61,944 bases of DNA, taken from contig JAPOIM010000005.1 in NCBI GenBank assembly GCA_029978905.1, positions 40,616-102,559 on the forward strand. The letters run 5' to 3'. Positions 16,928 through 25,808 of the stretch are shown here, one piece after another. Source of the stretch: Planctomycetota bacterium (lineage in GTDB: Bacteria > Planctomycetota > Planctomycetia > Pirellulales > UBA1268). The notes under the pieces were generated by a model. The model saw only the letters and a program-made list of their open reading frames with translations. It was not told the origin of the DNA and did no database searches. A program made the translations under genes and the position numbers. Numbering within the stretch: position 1 is the stretch's first letter; each line of letters begins with the position of its first letter.

Positions 16928-17371
16928 CTACTTCTTTTCGGGAGCCTTAAAGCCCTTGGAGACGTCGCCGAAAACGAGGGCGATTTGCTCGTCCCCTTCA
17001 GCCTTCTCGGCCTTCCCCTTGCAGTTGTTGCAGCAGAAGCCGACCTCGGCATCGCCGATCGTGATCACGGTCGAAGGATTCACATCCTTGCCATTGAAGG
17101 GGCAGCCGGTCTGGACGAGTTCGCCCGTGGCCACCATCTGCAGGTGAGCCTTGGCGGCATGCTCCGAGGGATCCTTCTTAAATGCAGCCTGGCAGTTGCC
17201 ACAGCAGAAGTAGACCTTGCCGCCGTCAAAGTCGGCCGACTTGTCTTGCTTGGCGGGCTGGCCAGAGATTGGGCAGGCGCAGTCGGCAGGCTTCTTCGCC
17301 GCAGCAAATGCGATCGAGGCAGTTGCCATGATGGCCACGGCAGCGAGGGTCATGATGGAACGGAAGCGCAT
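16928..17371 (-). CDS. Secreted protein with two TRASH-like Cys modules
   Basis: This is a small exported protein, probably metal-binding, of unknown exact role. The 147-residue product begins with a signal peptide (Arg-containing start, hydrophobic residues 7-22, Ala-rich cleavage region). It has two copies of the same Cys pattern: C33-x22-C56-x3-C60 and C90-x22-C113-x3-C117, each with a CCxNC centre. The TRASH/YHS families use C-x19-22-C-x3-C for heavy-metal sensing or binding, so a metallochaperone-like job is plausible. ATG 17371 has AAGGAG about 9 bases upstream. The gene is followed by the hairpin at the lpxB start and is not near an obvious metal regulator. Confidence 0.75.
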   Translation of the reverse strand: MRFRSIMTLAAVAIMATASIAFAAAKKPADCACPISGQPAKQDKSADFDGGKVYFCCGNCQAAFKKDPSEHAAKAHLQMVATGELVQTGCPFNGKDVNPSTVITIGDAEVGFCCNNCKGKAEKAEGDEQIALVFGDVSKGFKAPEKK

Positions 17372-17484
17372 AAAAGGCGGCTCCTTCGTAAGGGTTGTAT
17401 GTCGACAAAACAGAACCACTCACAGGAAACCCCGCGAGTTTTCTCTATGGTAGGCGGGTGACGATACCCGTCGCAAGCGCGGGA

Positions 17485-18795
17485 TCAGCGCTGTCGCGGC
17501 TCTGGGAGCCCGGTCGCCAGCACCACCCCCACGCCGATCACCGCGGCCCCACCCAGAAAAACCGGGCGAAAACCGACAAGATCCACCAAGAAACCCACGG
17601 CCGGCGAGACCACAAACGGGGCGGCGAGGGCCACCCCGACGAGGCTCACATACTTCGGTTGCGCCGCGAGGCTTGGGGACAGTTCCAGTGCCGCGTTGCT
17701 GAACGTCCGCATCAGGATCGGGTTAATCCCCAGCGGCACGTACACCATCCAAAACAGCCGACCGGCCGTCGCGTGCGGCAGGAGCGAGAGCCCCACCACA
17801 AGCAGCGGCGTGACCGCTGTGCAGGCCAGGAGCAGCACGAGCACGATCTTTGTCCCTCGCGTGTCGGTCGCGGGCCCCACCACAACACTCGCGAGTCCGG
17901 TCGCGACATTCTGCACAACGACCCAACTCAACAGGTTCGGCAATTGCGTACCAAGTCGATCTCGGGCGAAAGCCTGGTAGTGCGGAAAGAGAAACAGTGC
18001 CACGGAAAAAAAGGTGGCCACCAGGCACAGCCGCCGCAAGTCGCGGTCAGCAGCGAGCAGAGTCTGCCAGGAACGAAACGCCCCACGCCCGCCGCCTTCT
18101 GATCGATCGCGTGCATCGCCCGTCTCAGGGACCGACGGTGGCTCATCGATCAGCAGAGGCACGATGGCGGCCACCGCAAAGAAGACCGCGGTCGCCACGA
18201 AGATCTTGTCAAACGCCGATTCCCCCTCGGCAAGCCAGGGCCCCAGGAAGATCACCGCTGCGGCGATCGCGGTCACGCTTCCGATGGTCGTGCTCAAGAG
18301 CATCAGCCTGCCACGGCTCGCCACGGGCACGAGCTTCCCCTGCAGCGTTGCCAACACCAACAGATTCAGCCCATTGCTCACGGCAAAGCAGGCATAGAGC
18401 GCGAGGTAGATCACGGCGAGAAGCGTCGGCGACTTTCCCGCAAGCAGAGGCCAGATCACGGCGAGCAGAGCAAAGCACGCGGCGATCGCAGCGGTTGTCA
18501 CCATCAATGCCCGCTTCTTGAGCGGCATCTCAGACAACCGACCGGCGTAGCCCAGAGGAGGCAGACTCTGGCCAAACCGAGCGAGCACCGGCAGCATGCC
18601 TCGCAAAAATCCGGCGTCGGTCACCGCATCGAGCACCGCCGGGATGATGATCGTCTCTGTTTTAAAGATCCAACCCGTACGAGCGACTACTTGGTAGAGG
18701 GCGATCGCCAGCATGTTCCGCCGCGTCCGTTGCGGACATGCATCCACCGACGAACTCGCCTCACGCGGCGTCTGACCTTCCGGCGAATGCGTCAC
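17485..18795 (-). CDS. Major facilitator superfamily transporter
   Basis: This inner-membrane permease of about 436 residues has ten to twelve hydrophobic segments and a central hydrophilic loop (near 18080-18140), typical of an MFS two-half architecture. Short basic cytoplasmic loops such as SRGRLML and DTRGTKIVL fit the A-like motifs between paired helices. I chose GTG 18795 because it overlaps the stop of the CYTH gene as GTGA, as several genes here do. A longer frame would run back through that gene. I do not recognise the substrate; the best guess is an unassigned MFS exporter or a lineage-specific permease. Confidence 0.8.
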   Translation of the reverse strand: MTHSPEGQTPREASSSVDACPQRTRRNMLAIALYQVVARTGWIFKTETIIIPAVLDAVTDAGFLRGMLPVLARFGQSLPPLGYAGRLSEMPLKKRALMVTTAAIAACFALLAVIWPLLAGKSPTLLAVIYLALYACFAVSNGLNLLVLATLQGKLVPVASRGRLMLLSTTIGSVTAIAAAVIFLGPWLAEGESAFDKIFVATAVFFAVAAIVPLLIDEPPSVPETGDARDRSEGGGRGAFRSWQTLLAADRDLRRLCLVATFFSVALFLFPHYQAFARDRLGTQLPNLLSWVVVQNVATGLASVVVGPATDTRGTKIVLVLLLACTAVTPLLVVGLSLLPHATAGRLFWMVYVPLGINPILMRTFSNAALELSPSLAAQPKYVSLVGVALAAPFVVSPAVGFLVDLVGFRPVFLGGAAVIGVGVVLATGLPEPRQR

Positions 18796-19346
18796 CCCAG
18801 CCGGGCCTCGATTTGAAGTTCGAGATAGCTGCGCCGCTCGGCAGCTCCGCACTCGAGTTCTCGGGCGAGCGATTCGATGCACGCGGTGGCCACAGGGATC
18901 TCTCCTTGCCGCGCGAGGATCTCAAGTTCAAGGAAGTTACCCAAGCCATCCACGTGATCGACGGCGGCATCGACCTCCGCGCCCTGCCAGAGGATACGGG
19001 CCGCATGGCGTCGCTTGACCACCTCCGCACACACGCGAAACCCAAGCGCCGCGAGGAGTTCGGTCCACGCCTCAACCGTCCGCCTTCCCGCAGGCAGGGG
19101 GAGCAAGATCTCCTGCCGCGTCTTGGCCGCCGAATCGATGCGGGGCCCTTTCCAGGTCAGTTCCACGTCCTCCCCGACACGCCGTAGCCGCAGGGCCTCG
19201 TCGGTGCGAGCAAAATCGCGAGAGGGATGCAGGAAGTAGCGGTCGATCTGTTCGACCGGTTCGCGAAAGCGAGCCGCAAGCCGAATCAACTTCTGCTCCA
19301 TGGCCACGACATCAGCCACGGGAAACTTCATCTCGACTTCGTACAA
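18792..19346 (-). CDS. CYTH-domain protein (class IV cyclase / triphosphatase-like)
   Basis: CYTH enzymes form a beta-tunnel that binds triphosphates such as ATP or thiamine triphosphate with divalent metal. The diagnostic E-x-E-x-K is at E3-E5-K7 in a start YEVEMKF. Further basic and acidic strands follow: RYFLHP, EALRLRR, ELTWKGP, RQEILLPL, VDHVDGLGNFLELEI. The 184 residues cover the whole domain with no partner domain. It overlaps the MFS gene by four bases, so they are probably made together. It could be a CyaB-type adenylate cyclase or an inorganic/thiamine triphosphatase; the sequence alone does not decide. Confidence 0.87.
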   Translation of the reverse strand: MYEVEMKFPVADVVAMEQKLIRLAARFREPVEQIDRYFLHPSRDFARTDEALRLRRVGEDVELTWKGPRIDSAAKTRQEILLPLPAGRRTVEAWTELLAALGFRVCAEVVKRRHAARILWQGAEVDAAVDHVDGLGNFLELEILARQGEIPVATACIESLARELECGAAERRSYLELQIEARLG

Positions 19347-19425
19347 TTGAGCAATGCCCTTCCGCGTTCACCGGCAGACACCAAGAAGACCTGAGCCTGC
19401 CATCCACAACACCCAAGCAACTCCG

Positions 19426-19995
19426 ATGATACACCATCTCTCTTCACGCCGATCGTGCACCATCCGGCTCACGAGCCTGCTTCTGGCCGCCGCCGGCTTG
19501 GCTCTGTCGGGTTGCGATTCCCCTCACGAACATCCCGCGGTGGGCCGACCAGTTGGCAGAATGCCCCTGGTCTCACTAAGCGATCCTGACGCTGCCCCAC
19601 CAGCCTTCCAGGGGAAGATCACCCTCCTGAACTTCTGGGGAACGTGGTGCCCCCCCTGCCGTCGCGAACTCCCTGGCCTGGCCCGCCTTGCGACTCGCCT
19701 TGCCGATGAGCCCACCTTCCAGTTGCTGGCGGTGTCCTGCGGCCCCGGCGGCCCGGATGACCTCGACGAACTTCGTCAGGAAACCGAGGCATTTTTGAAG
19801 AAAGAGAACATCGATCTCAAAGCCTGGGCCGACCCCGACGGCTTCACCCGCATGGCCGCCGCCGAAACGCTCGGTTTCGACGCTTTTCCCACGACCTACC
19901 TGATCAGCCCAGATGGACTCATCCACGCCGTTTGGGTGGGCTATCGCCCGCGGGATGAAGCCGATATCGCCCGGGCCATCCTCGAACTGCTGTAA
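19426..19995 (+). CDS. TlpA/ResA-like thioredoxin lipoprotein
   Basis: This membrane-anchored extracytoplasmic thiol-disulfide protein has a signal peptide ending in a lipobox LALSGC with the modified Cys at residue 30. The thioredoxin-fold follows with NFWGTWCPPC (active pair C75/C78) and a cis-Pro loop FPTTYLI. TlpA/ResA relatives reduce apocytochrome c or copper centres, consistent with the many cytochrome-like proteins here (inference). I chose ATG 19426 (189 residues) because it places the signal peptide correctly. ATG 19354 would add 24 residues and leave only 7 bases to the divergent CYTH gene. Confidence 0.85.
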   Translation: MIHHLSSRRSCTIRLTSLLLAAAGLALSGCDSPHEHPAVGRPVGRMPLVSLSDPDAAPPAFQGKITLLNFWGTWCPPCRRELPGLARLATRLADEPTFQLLAVSCGPGGPDDLDELRQETEAFLKKENIDLKAWADPDGFTRMAAAETLGFDAFPTTYLISPDGLIHAVWVGYRPRDEADIARAILELL

Positions 19996-20043
19996 CGAGC
20001 GAGGAGCCACCTCTGCCGACCAACGAAGCTGGCGTGGCGACAC

Positions 20044-20049
20044 TATAAT
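20044..20049 (+). promoter_or_regulatory. Possible -10 box before the PSCyt1/DUF1553 gene
   Basis: A perfect TATAAT lies 64 bases before the start of the large cytochrome-domain gene, in the 117-base gap after the thioredoxin lipoprotein gene. No good -35 hexamer is visible 16-18 bases upstream (CAACGA there), so it is only a candidate for sigma-70-type initiation. Confidence 0.35.
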
Positions 20050-20112
20050 TCCCGAGTAAGAGAAGACTGTCCGCGATCGTCCGCTTCCTGCGGCCACCTT
20101 TGGATACGCAGC

Positions 20113-22932
20113 ATGCCGTCCCGCCTTCAGCTGTTTTTGTGTCTCGTCTGGCTCGCCATCGGGCTCTCCGGCGGGCACTTCGCAGCAGCGGCCAACCTCC
20201 CCGGAGAGCCGGATGCTGCAGCGGCGGCCTTCTTTGAGACAAAAGTCCGGCCGCTCCTCGTGGCCAAGTGCCACGACTGCCACTCGGGTGACACAAGCGA
20301 AGGGGGGCTTCGCCTGGATAGCCTCCCCGCACTCCTGACTGGCGGTGCCTCGGGAGCTGCCGCGGTTGCCGGCGAGGTCGATGGCAGTCTGCTGATCTCG
20401 GCGATTCGGCGGACGAAGGTCGCCGCCATGCCACCCGACGACCCGCTTTCTTCAGAAGAGGTGGCCGTGCTTGAGGAGTGGGTGGCTCGTGGGCTGCCCT
20501 GGAGCGGTCCTGGCAGTGGCCGGGGTGACGATCCCCTCGCCGCCCCTCCGAGCATGGATTCGCGGATTGCCTCCGCGCAGGCGAGTCACTGGTCGTTTCA
20601 ACCGCCTCGCCGTCATGAGCTGCCAGCGACTCCCGACTCGATCGATGCACCGACGGCGGAACGCTGGCACGCCCCGATCGATCGCCTGATGCTGCGCGAC
20701 ATGGCCGCTGTCGGTGCCCGCCCCTCCCCGCCCGCGGAACCAGCGGTCCTCGTTCGCCGCCTCTGGTTTGACCTGACGGGCCTGCCTCCGCCGGCAGGCG
20801 AAGTCGATGCGTTTTGTGAGGCACCGTCCCAGGCTGCCTACGCGACGCTGGTGGACCGGCTGCTGGCCTCACCGGAGCACGCCGAACACTGGGCCAGGCG
20901 ATGGCTCGACCTCGCCCGGTATGCCGACACGATGGGTTACGCGTTTGACGGCCAGGAGAGCAACTATCCCTTCGCATGGACCTATCGCGACTGGGTGGTG
21001 CACGCGTTCGAGGCCGACATGCCCTACGACCGTTTCGTCACGCTGCAGTTGGCAGCCGACTTGGTGGCACCACCCGCGGCGCCAGCGGACCTGGCAGCCC
21101 TCGGCTTCCTCACCGTGGGCCGCACCTTCCTAGGCAACACGCACGACATCATCGATGACCGCATTGATCTCGTGACACGTGGCCTGATGGGCCTGACCGT
21201 TGCCTGCGCACGGTGCCACGACCACAAGTATGAGCCGGTGTCGACTGCCGACTACTACGCCCTGCACGGGATCTTCGCGAGCTGTTCGATCCCCGAGGAG
21301 CTGCCAGTGATCGGCGAGGCCACACCTGGGCCTGAGGCCGATTCCTTCGCGGCCAAGATGCAGGAACTCCAGCAGCGGATCGAGGAGCACACGCAGGCGG
21401 TGTATGAGCGGGCGACCCGCGAAGCCATCGCCCATGCCGCCGACTACTTCCTCGAGACGTCGCGTCCGCGCGCTCGAGGTGCCGATGGCCGCACGCCAGT
21501 CCTTGAAGATGGCTACGAACTCCAACAGCTTCTCATCGACCGCTTCACGCGGACGGTCACAGGAGCCGCGGCGGAGCATCCGGTGCTGGGGCTGTGGACC
21601 CAGGTGCGATCGGTCGGCGATGACACCTTTGCCGAAGCCACTCGAGCGATCCTGGCCACGTGGGAGCAAGAACCAGACAGCATCAATCAGGCAATCCGCG
21701 AGGAGATGCTCTCCGCTCGCCCGGAAACGCCTCAGGCGCTTGCCGAGGCGTATGGTCGCGTGGTGATGCGGGCATCCGCGAGTGACAACACGGCCGAAGA
21801 CACCCCTGCTCTTGCAGCAGTGCGGACGTTGCTCACCGTGCCGGGAGCCCCTTTGGTGGTCTTGCCCGAAGAAGCGATGCGCGTGGCACGGCGCGAAGAG
21901 CGGACCGAACTGCGGAAACGCGAACGTGACATCACGAGCCACCAGGGCAACGCTCCGGGAGGTCCGCCCCGGGCGATGGTGCTGCAGGAGGCGTCCGTTC
22001 AGAACAGCCGGATTCTTCAGCGTGGCAATCCCGGGCGCCCCGGGGATGTCGTGCCGAGGCGGATGCCGACGGTGCTCGGCGGCCTGACTGCGGCCGAGAA
22101 TGCCAGCGGACGCCTGCAGCTTGCAGAAGTGATCACGTCCCCTTCCAACCCGCTCACCCCACGGCTGATTGTGGACTGGGCCTGGCGGCACCACTTCGGG
22201 CAAGGGCTCGTGGCCACGCCTGGTGACCTGGGCTTGCGAGGCGAGCCTCCCGTGCATGCCGACCTGCTCGACGACCTCGCCCAACGCTTCATCGACGAGG
22301 GGGGCTGGAGCCTGCGATGGCTGCATCGCGAGATCGTGATGAGCAGCTGCTGGCAGCAGTCGAGTGCCCTTCGAGACGACCTCGCCGATCGCGATCCAGA
22401 CAACCTGCTCTTCGCGCGAGCCAATCGACAGCGGCTCAGCTGGGAAGCCTGGCGTGACAGTCTCGCCACCGCAGCGGGGTCACTCGACCTTTCCCACGAT
22501 GGCGGCCCAGGCATCGATCCGCTGGCGATCGAGAACCTGCATGTGCGCTCTCTCTATGCTCGGCTCGACCGGCAGGATGTGCCCGGGATGCTGCGGATCT
22601 TTGACATCGCCAACCCCGACACCGCAGTGCACGTGCGGTCGCAGACCACGGTGCCTCAGCAGTCGTTGGCGGTGCTCAACGCTCCGCTGATGGTCGAAGC
22701 AGCGCGGCGGCTTGCCGCCCGAGCCACACGCGACGCGGGCGACGGTGGTGACGAGCAGTTTGTGGTGCACCTCTGGCGAGCAGCCCTCTCCCGCAGCCCC
22801 AGCGACGACGAAGTCGCCGCGGGTCTCGGGTTTTTAACTACGGAAGCCGAGGGGGATGTCGACGAGTTTGACCGCCATGCGCGGCTCGCCCAGGCCGTGC
22901 TCGCCACCGCAGAGTTTCAATACATCGACTAG
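20113..22932 (+). CDS. PSCyt1/DUF1549/DUF1553 (PSD1) secreted cytochrome-like protein
   Basis: This is a large exported protein of a type expanded in planctomycetes. Domain order in 939 residues: signal peptide (about 1-27), PSCyt1 cytochrome-c-like domain with haem motif C-H-D-C-H (AKCHDCHSG, about residue 53) and MPPDDPLS, DUF1549 (about 190-410, with RRLWFDLTGLPP, ARRWLDLARYADT and CARCHDHKYEP), a helical linker, and DUF1553/PSD1 (about 650-910, with NPLTPRLIVDWAWRHHFG and QQSLAVLNAPL). The function is not established; it is usually paired with DUF1501 proteins, as here, 15 bases downstream. A role in periplasmic polysaccharide use with redox chemistry is often proposed. Confidence 0.92.
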   Translation: MPSRLQLFLCLVWLAIGLSGGHFAAAANLPGEPDAAAAAFFETKVRPLLVAKCHDCHSGDTSEGGLRLDSLPALLTGGASGAAAVAGEVDGSLLISAIRRTKVAAMPPDDPLSSEEVAVLEEWVARGLPWSGPGSGRGDDPLAAPPSMDSRIASAQASHWSFQPPRRHELPATPDSIDAPTAERWHAPIDRLMLRDMAAVGARPSPPAEPAVLVRRLWFDLTGLPPPAGEVDAFCEAPSQAAYATLVDRLLASPEHAEHWARRWLDLARYADTMGYAFDGQESNYPFAWTYRDWVVHAFEADMPYDRFVTLQLAADLVAPPAAPADLAALGFLTVGRTFLGNTHDIIDDRIDLVTRGLMGLTVACARCHDHKYEPVSTADYYALHGIFASCSIPEELPVIGEATPGPEADSFAAKMQELQQRIEEHTQAVYERATREAIAHAADYFLETSRPRARGADGRTPVLEDGYELQQLLIDRFTRTVTGAAAEHPVLGLWTQVRSVGDDTFAEATRAILATWEQEPDSINQAIREEMLSARPETPQALAEAYGRVVMRASASDNTAEDTPALAAVRTLLTVPGAPLVVLPEEAMRVARREERTELRKRERDITSHQGNAPGGPPRAMVLQEASVQNSRILQRGNPGRPGDVVPRRMPTVLGGLTAAENASGRLQLAEVITSPSNPLTPRLIVDWAWRHHFGQGLVATPGDLGLRGEPPVHADLLDDLAQRFIDEGGWSLRWLHREIVMSSCWQQSSALRDDLADRDPDNLLFARANRQRLSWEAWRDSLATAAGSLDLSHDGGPGIDPLAIENLHVRSLYARLDRQDVPGMLRIFDIANPDTAVHVRSQTTVPQQSLAVLNAPLMVEAARRLAARATRDAGDGGDEQFVVHLWRAALSRSPSDDEVAAGLGFLTTEAEGDVDEFDRHARLAQAVLATAEFQYID

Positions 22933-22947
22933 AAACGGTGAGCCACC

Positions 22948-24390
22948 ATGCATTGCCAACCCACCGCGACCTCCTGCGACCACGACATGCTCTCGCGCCG
23001 TTCGATGCTCACGCGGAGTGGCATGGGCCTGGGATGGCTCGCCGCCGCACACCTGCTCGCAGGTGATTCCAACGCGGCCGCGAGTTCGGGCTCATCGTCG
23101 CTCGCCCCACGCTCGCCCCACTTCGCAGGCAAGGCGCGTGCCGTGATCCACATCTTCGCCAACGGCGGCCCGAGCCACCTCGACACCTTCGACCGAAAGG
23201 TGGCTCTCGAAACCTATGCCGGCCGGGAGATTCCTGGCGCCCTGCCCACCGAGCGTCGCACCGGCGCGGCCCTCCCCTCCCCTTTTACGTTTTCACGCCA
23301 TGGTGAGAGTGGGCTCGAGGTCAGTGAACTCTTTTCGTCAGTGGCCCGACACGCGGACCGACTGTGCGTGGTGCGGAGCATGCACGCCGACGTGCCCAAC
23401 CACGAACCGTCCCTGATGCTGATGAACTGCGGCGACGCTCGGCTGGTACGGCCCGCGGCAGGCGCCTGGGTAACCTACGGCCTTGGCACCGAGAATCAAA
23501 ACCTGCCCGGCTTCGTGGTGATGTGCCCTGGCGGCTATCCGATCAAAGGCACGGAAAACTGGCGAAACGCGTTTCTCCCGGGAGCCTTCCAAGGCACCTA
23601 CATCGACACCAATAAAAGGAACGTCGACGAACTCGTGCAGCACGTTCGCCATCCCATCTTGGGCGAGGGGATGCAGAAGCGGCAGTTTGACCTGACCGCT
23701 CAGCTCGACCGGCGGCATCTGGAGGCAAGGCAGCACGACCCCCAGCTCGAAGCAAGGCTGGCGTCGATGGAGCTTGCCTGGCGCATGCAGTCAGAGGCCG
23801 GAGACGCCTTTGATGTGACGCGTGAACCCAAGCACGTGCTGGACCGATACGGCGACGGTGTGCAGGGGCGACAGATGCTGATCGCCCGGCGGCTTGTCGA
23901 ACGCGGCGTGCGGTATGTCCAGGTTTGGCATGGTGCGGGACAGCCTTGGGATAGCCACGAACACATCGAGAAGAATCACCGACGCCTCGCGGGCGAGTGC
24001 GATCAAGCGATTGGCGCACTTCTTGACGACCTCGTGGGGCTGGGGCTCCTCGAGAGCACGCTTGTGCTCTGGGGAGGCGAGTTTGGCCGCACACCGACGG
24101 TCGAACTGCCAAACGATGCCGGCGTTTCCGTGGCGAGTGGACGAGACCACAACCATCATGGGTTCACGGTGTGGATGGCAGGCGGCGGCGTGAAGGGTGG
24201 CTACGTGCACGGTGCCACAGACGAGTTTGGCTTTAAGGCCGTCGAGAAGCGGATGCACGTTCATGACCTGCAAGCCACGATGCTGCACCTCTTGGGTCTG
24301 AACCACGAACGACTCACCTACCGACACAGCGGCCGCGACTTCCGCCTGACCGACATCCACGGCAACGTGATCAGCGATCTGTTGGCGTAG
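22948..24390 (+). CDS. DUF1501 Tat-exported protein
   Basis: This exported protein has a sulfatase/phosphatase-like DUF1501 fold. The N-terminus has a twin-arginine type leader (SRRSMLTRSGMGLGWLAAAH, about residues 14-33). Then come IHIFANGGPSHLDTFD, PVGRMHADVPNHEPS-type metal-loop regions, GTENWRNAFLPGAFQG, VWHGAGQPWDSH and the late ALLLWGGEFGRTP-type motif (LVLWGGEFGRTPTVE) followed by GRDHNHHGFTVWMAGGG. At 480 residues it is full length. It follows the PSCyt1/DUF1553 gene by 15 bases, so they are an operon. Its 3' end overlaps the convergent thiE gene by 20 bases. The biochemical role is unproven. Confidence 0.93.
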   Translation: MHCQPTATSCDHDMLSRRSMLTRSGMGLGWLAAAHLLAGDSNAAASSGSSSLAPRSPHFAGKARAVIHIFANGGPSHLDTFDRKVALETYAGREIPGALPTERRTGAALPSPFTFSRHGESGLEVSELFSSVARHADRLCVVRSMHADVPNHEPSLMLMNCGDARLVRPAAGAWVTYGLGTENQNLPGFVVMCPGGYPIKGTENWRNAFLPGAFQGTYIDTNKRNVDELVQHVRHPILGEGMQKRQFDLTAQLDRRHLEARQHDPQLEARLASMELAWRMQSEAGDAFDVTREPKHVLDRYGDGVQGRQMLIARRLVERGVRYVQVWHGAGQPWDSHEHIEKNHRRLAGECDQAIGALLDDLVGLGLLESTLVLWGGEFGRTPTVELPNDAGVSVASGRDHNHHGFTVWMAGGGVKGGYVHGATDEFGFKAVEKRMHVHDLQATMLHLLGLNHERLTYRHSGRDFRLTDIHGNVISDLLA

Positions 24391-25048
24391 CCGGCGGGCC
24401 GCCAAGGTGGTGAAGCAGTTCCTGCACGGCCACTCGCGGATCCGCCGCCTTAGTCACACTCGCCCCAACGGCCACCCGAGAGAGACCCAGCGCAAGAAGG
24501 TCGCCGATGCGTTCGGCAGTGATGCCGCCGATGGCGAAGCTTGGGAGATCGATCTCGCGAGCGACCTCCTCCAGGAACGCGCGCGGTGCAAAGGTCTCAA
24601 AGGCCTTGGTGTCGCTGGGAAAACAGGGCCCCACGCCAAGGTAATCCGCAGCCGTGCTCACCGCGGCATGCGCTTCGGCAGGTGTGTGCGCGGTGCGGCC
24701 GATGAGCCTCGCAGACCCGACCACACGCCGAGCCGCCAAGACAGGCAGGTCATCTTCGCCAAGATGCACGCCATCGGCGGCCGACGCCACCGCGATGTCG
24801 GGCCGGTCGTTGACCACGAGCAACGCCCCGTGGCGACGGGCTGCGGCAACCGCCGCGATCGCCCGCTCAAGGAGGGCCGCATCGCTCAGTTTTTTGTCAC
24901 GCAACTGAATCAGACCCGCCCCGGCAGCAGCCACAGCCGCCACCTGCTGGGCACAGGATTCCGCGGAATCCCCACCATCCACGAGCACACACAGCCTGGC
25001 GGCAGCCAGCCGGTCACGCCTCGAAAGTAGGGTTTCTCGGGTCATCAT
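24371..25048 (-). CDS. thiE: Thiamine-phosphate synthase
   Basis: ThiE couples the HMP-pyrophosphate and thiazole-phosphate moieties into thiamine monophosphate in the cytosol. The TIM-barrel motifs are present: LIQLRDK, LLVVNDRPDIA, GVHLGEDDLP, YLGVGPCFPSDTK, FAIGGI and RVAVGASV. The 225 residues include a 15-residue N-terminal extension. Two adjacent ATG codons (25048, 25045) follow GAGGA closely; either may be used. The gene stands alone, far from thiD in this window. I saw no thi-box riboswitch in the short upstream region. Confidence 0.93.
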   Translation of the reverse strand: MMTRETLLSRRDRLAAARLCVLVDGGDSAESCAQQVAAVAAAGAGLIQLRDKKLSDAALLERAIAAVAAARRHGALLVVNDRPDIAVASAADGVHLGEDDLPVLAARRVVGSARLIGRTAHTPAEAHAAVSTAADYLGVGPCFPSDTKAFETFAPRAFLEEVAREIDLPSFAIGGITAERIGDLLALGLSRVAVGASVTKAADPRVAVQELLHHLGGPPATPTDR

Positions 25049-25110
25049 TCCTCTAGAGCAAAGCGGCGGTGATCCCTACACTCCCCGCCCCCCGGAGGGA
25101 CCGTGGACTG

Positions 25111-25764
25111 ATGAACCTCGTGCGACGTTCTACGCTGCTGTGGCCTGGCCTGCCATGGCTGTGGCTCCGAGGGAGCCGCGCCGGGCTGCTCGTGGCCGTC
25201 GCATTTGCGATCGTACTCGACACGGCGATCGTCTCATCATGGGTCTGGACGGAACTCGTCGAGGTCGAGGTGGCCGCTGGGCTCTGGGCTTCCGCAGGGG
25301 CGATCTGGCTCCTGGGCACACTGTCAGCCGTGTCGGCGTTCCCGCCCCCGCTGGTTCTCACGCAGGATGCCGCCACCGAAAAGATGTTTGTCGAGGCGCG
25401 AGACGCCTACCTCGCCCGCGACTGGCTGGCGGCCGAAACAAAGCTCCTGGCGCTGCTGACGCTCCGCCCGGTCGACGGCGAAGCCCAGCTGCTGCTGGCG
25501 TCGCTCCTTCGCCGTGTCGGTCGCACACAGGAGGCGAAAAAGGCGCTCGCGAAACTGGTTCGCAGCGACACCGGCCTGCGGTGGCAGTCGGCCGTTCTGC
25601 GTGAGCAAAGGCTTCTCGAGAAGGCGCTCGACACGCCGCAAACCGACACCACCACTCCCCGCGCACACGACCCGAGAGGGGCTGGCGACGGAGTGGCTCA
25701 GCCGACCGAGGCCGTGGTGCCCCCCTCCGCCACTCCCCGGGCAAACCTCCGGTCTGCCGCCTGA
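25111..25764 (+). CDS. Membrane-anchored TPR protein
   Basis: I do not recognise a named family. The 217-residue product has two hydrophobic segments (about residues 16-40 and 55-80) followed by a cytoplasmic region with two or three tetratricopeptide-like helix pairs (ARDAYLARDWLAAETKLLALL, EAQLLLASLLRRVGRTQEAKKAL). It ends in a Pro/Thr-rich tail. TPR regions mediate protein contacts. ATG 25111 has GGAGGG 11 bases upstream and sets a proper first membrane segment. It lies between divergent thiE and clpC with no evident operon partner. Confidence 0.7.
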   Translation: MNLVRRSTLLWPGLPWLWLRGSRAGLLVAVAFAIVLDTAIVSSWVWTELVEVEVAAGLWASAGAIWLLGTLSAVSAFPPPLVLTQDAATEKMFVEARDAYLARDWLAAETKLLALLTLRPVDGEAQLLLASLLRRVGRTQEAKKALAKLVRSDTGLRWQSAVLREQRLLEKALDTPQTDTTTPRAHDPRGAGDGVAQPTEAVVPPSATPRANLRSAA

Positions 25765-25808
25765 GGAGCTGGAAAACGGCCCTGGAAACCGGCTGCGAGC
25801 AGCTCGGC

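Noticed and set aside
24391..25110. A thi-box (TPP) riboswitch near thiE
   Set aside because: The gap before thiE is only about 60 bases to the divergent gene and lacks the conserved CUGAGA and ACCUGA-type blocks.
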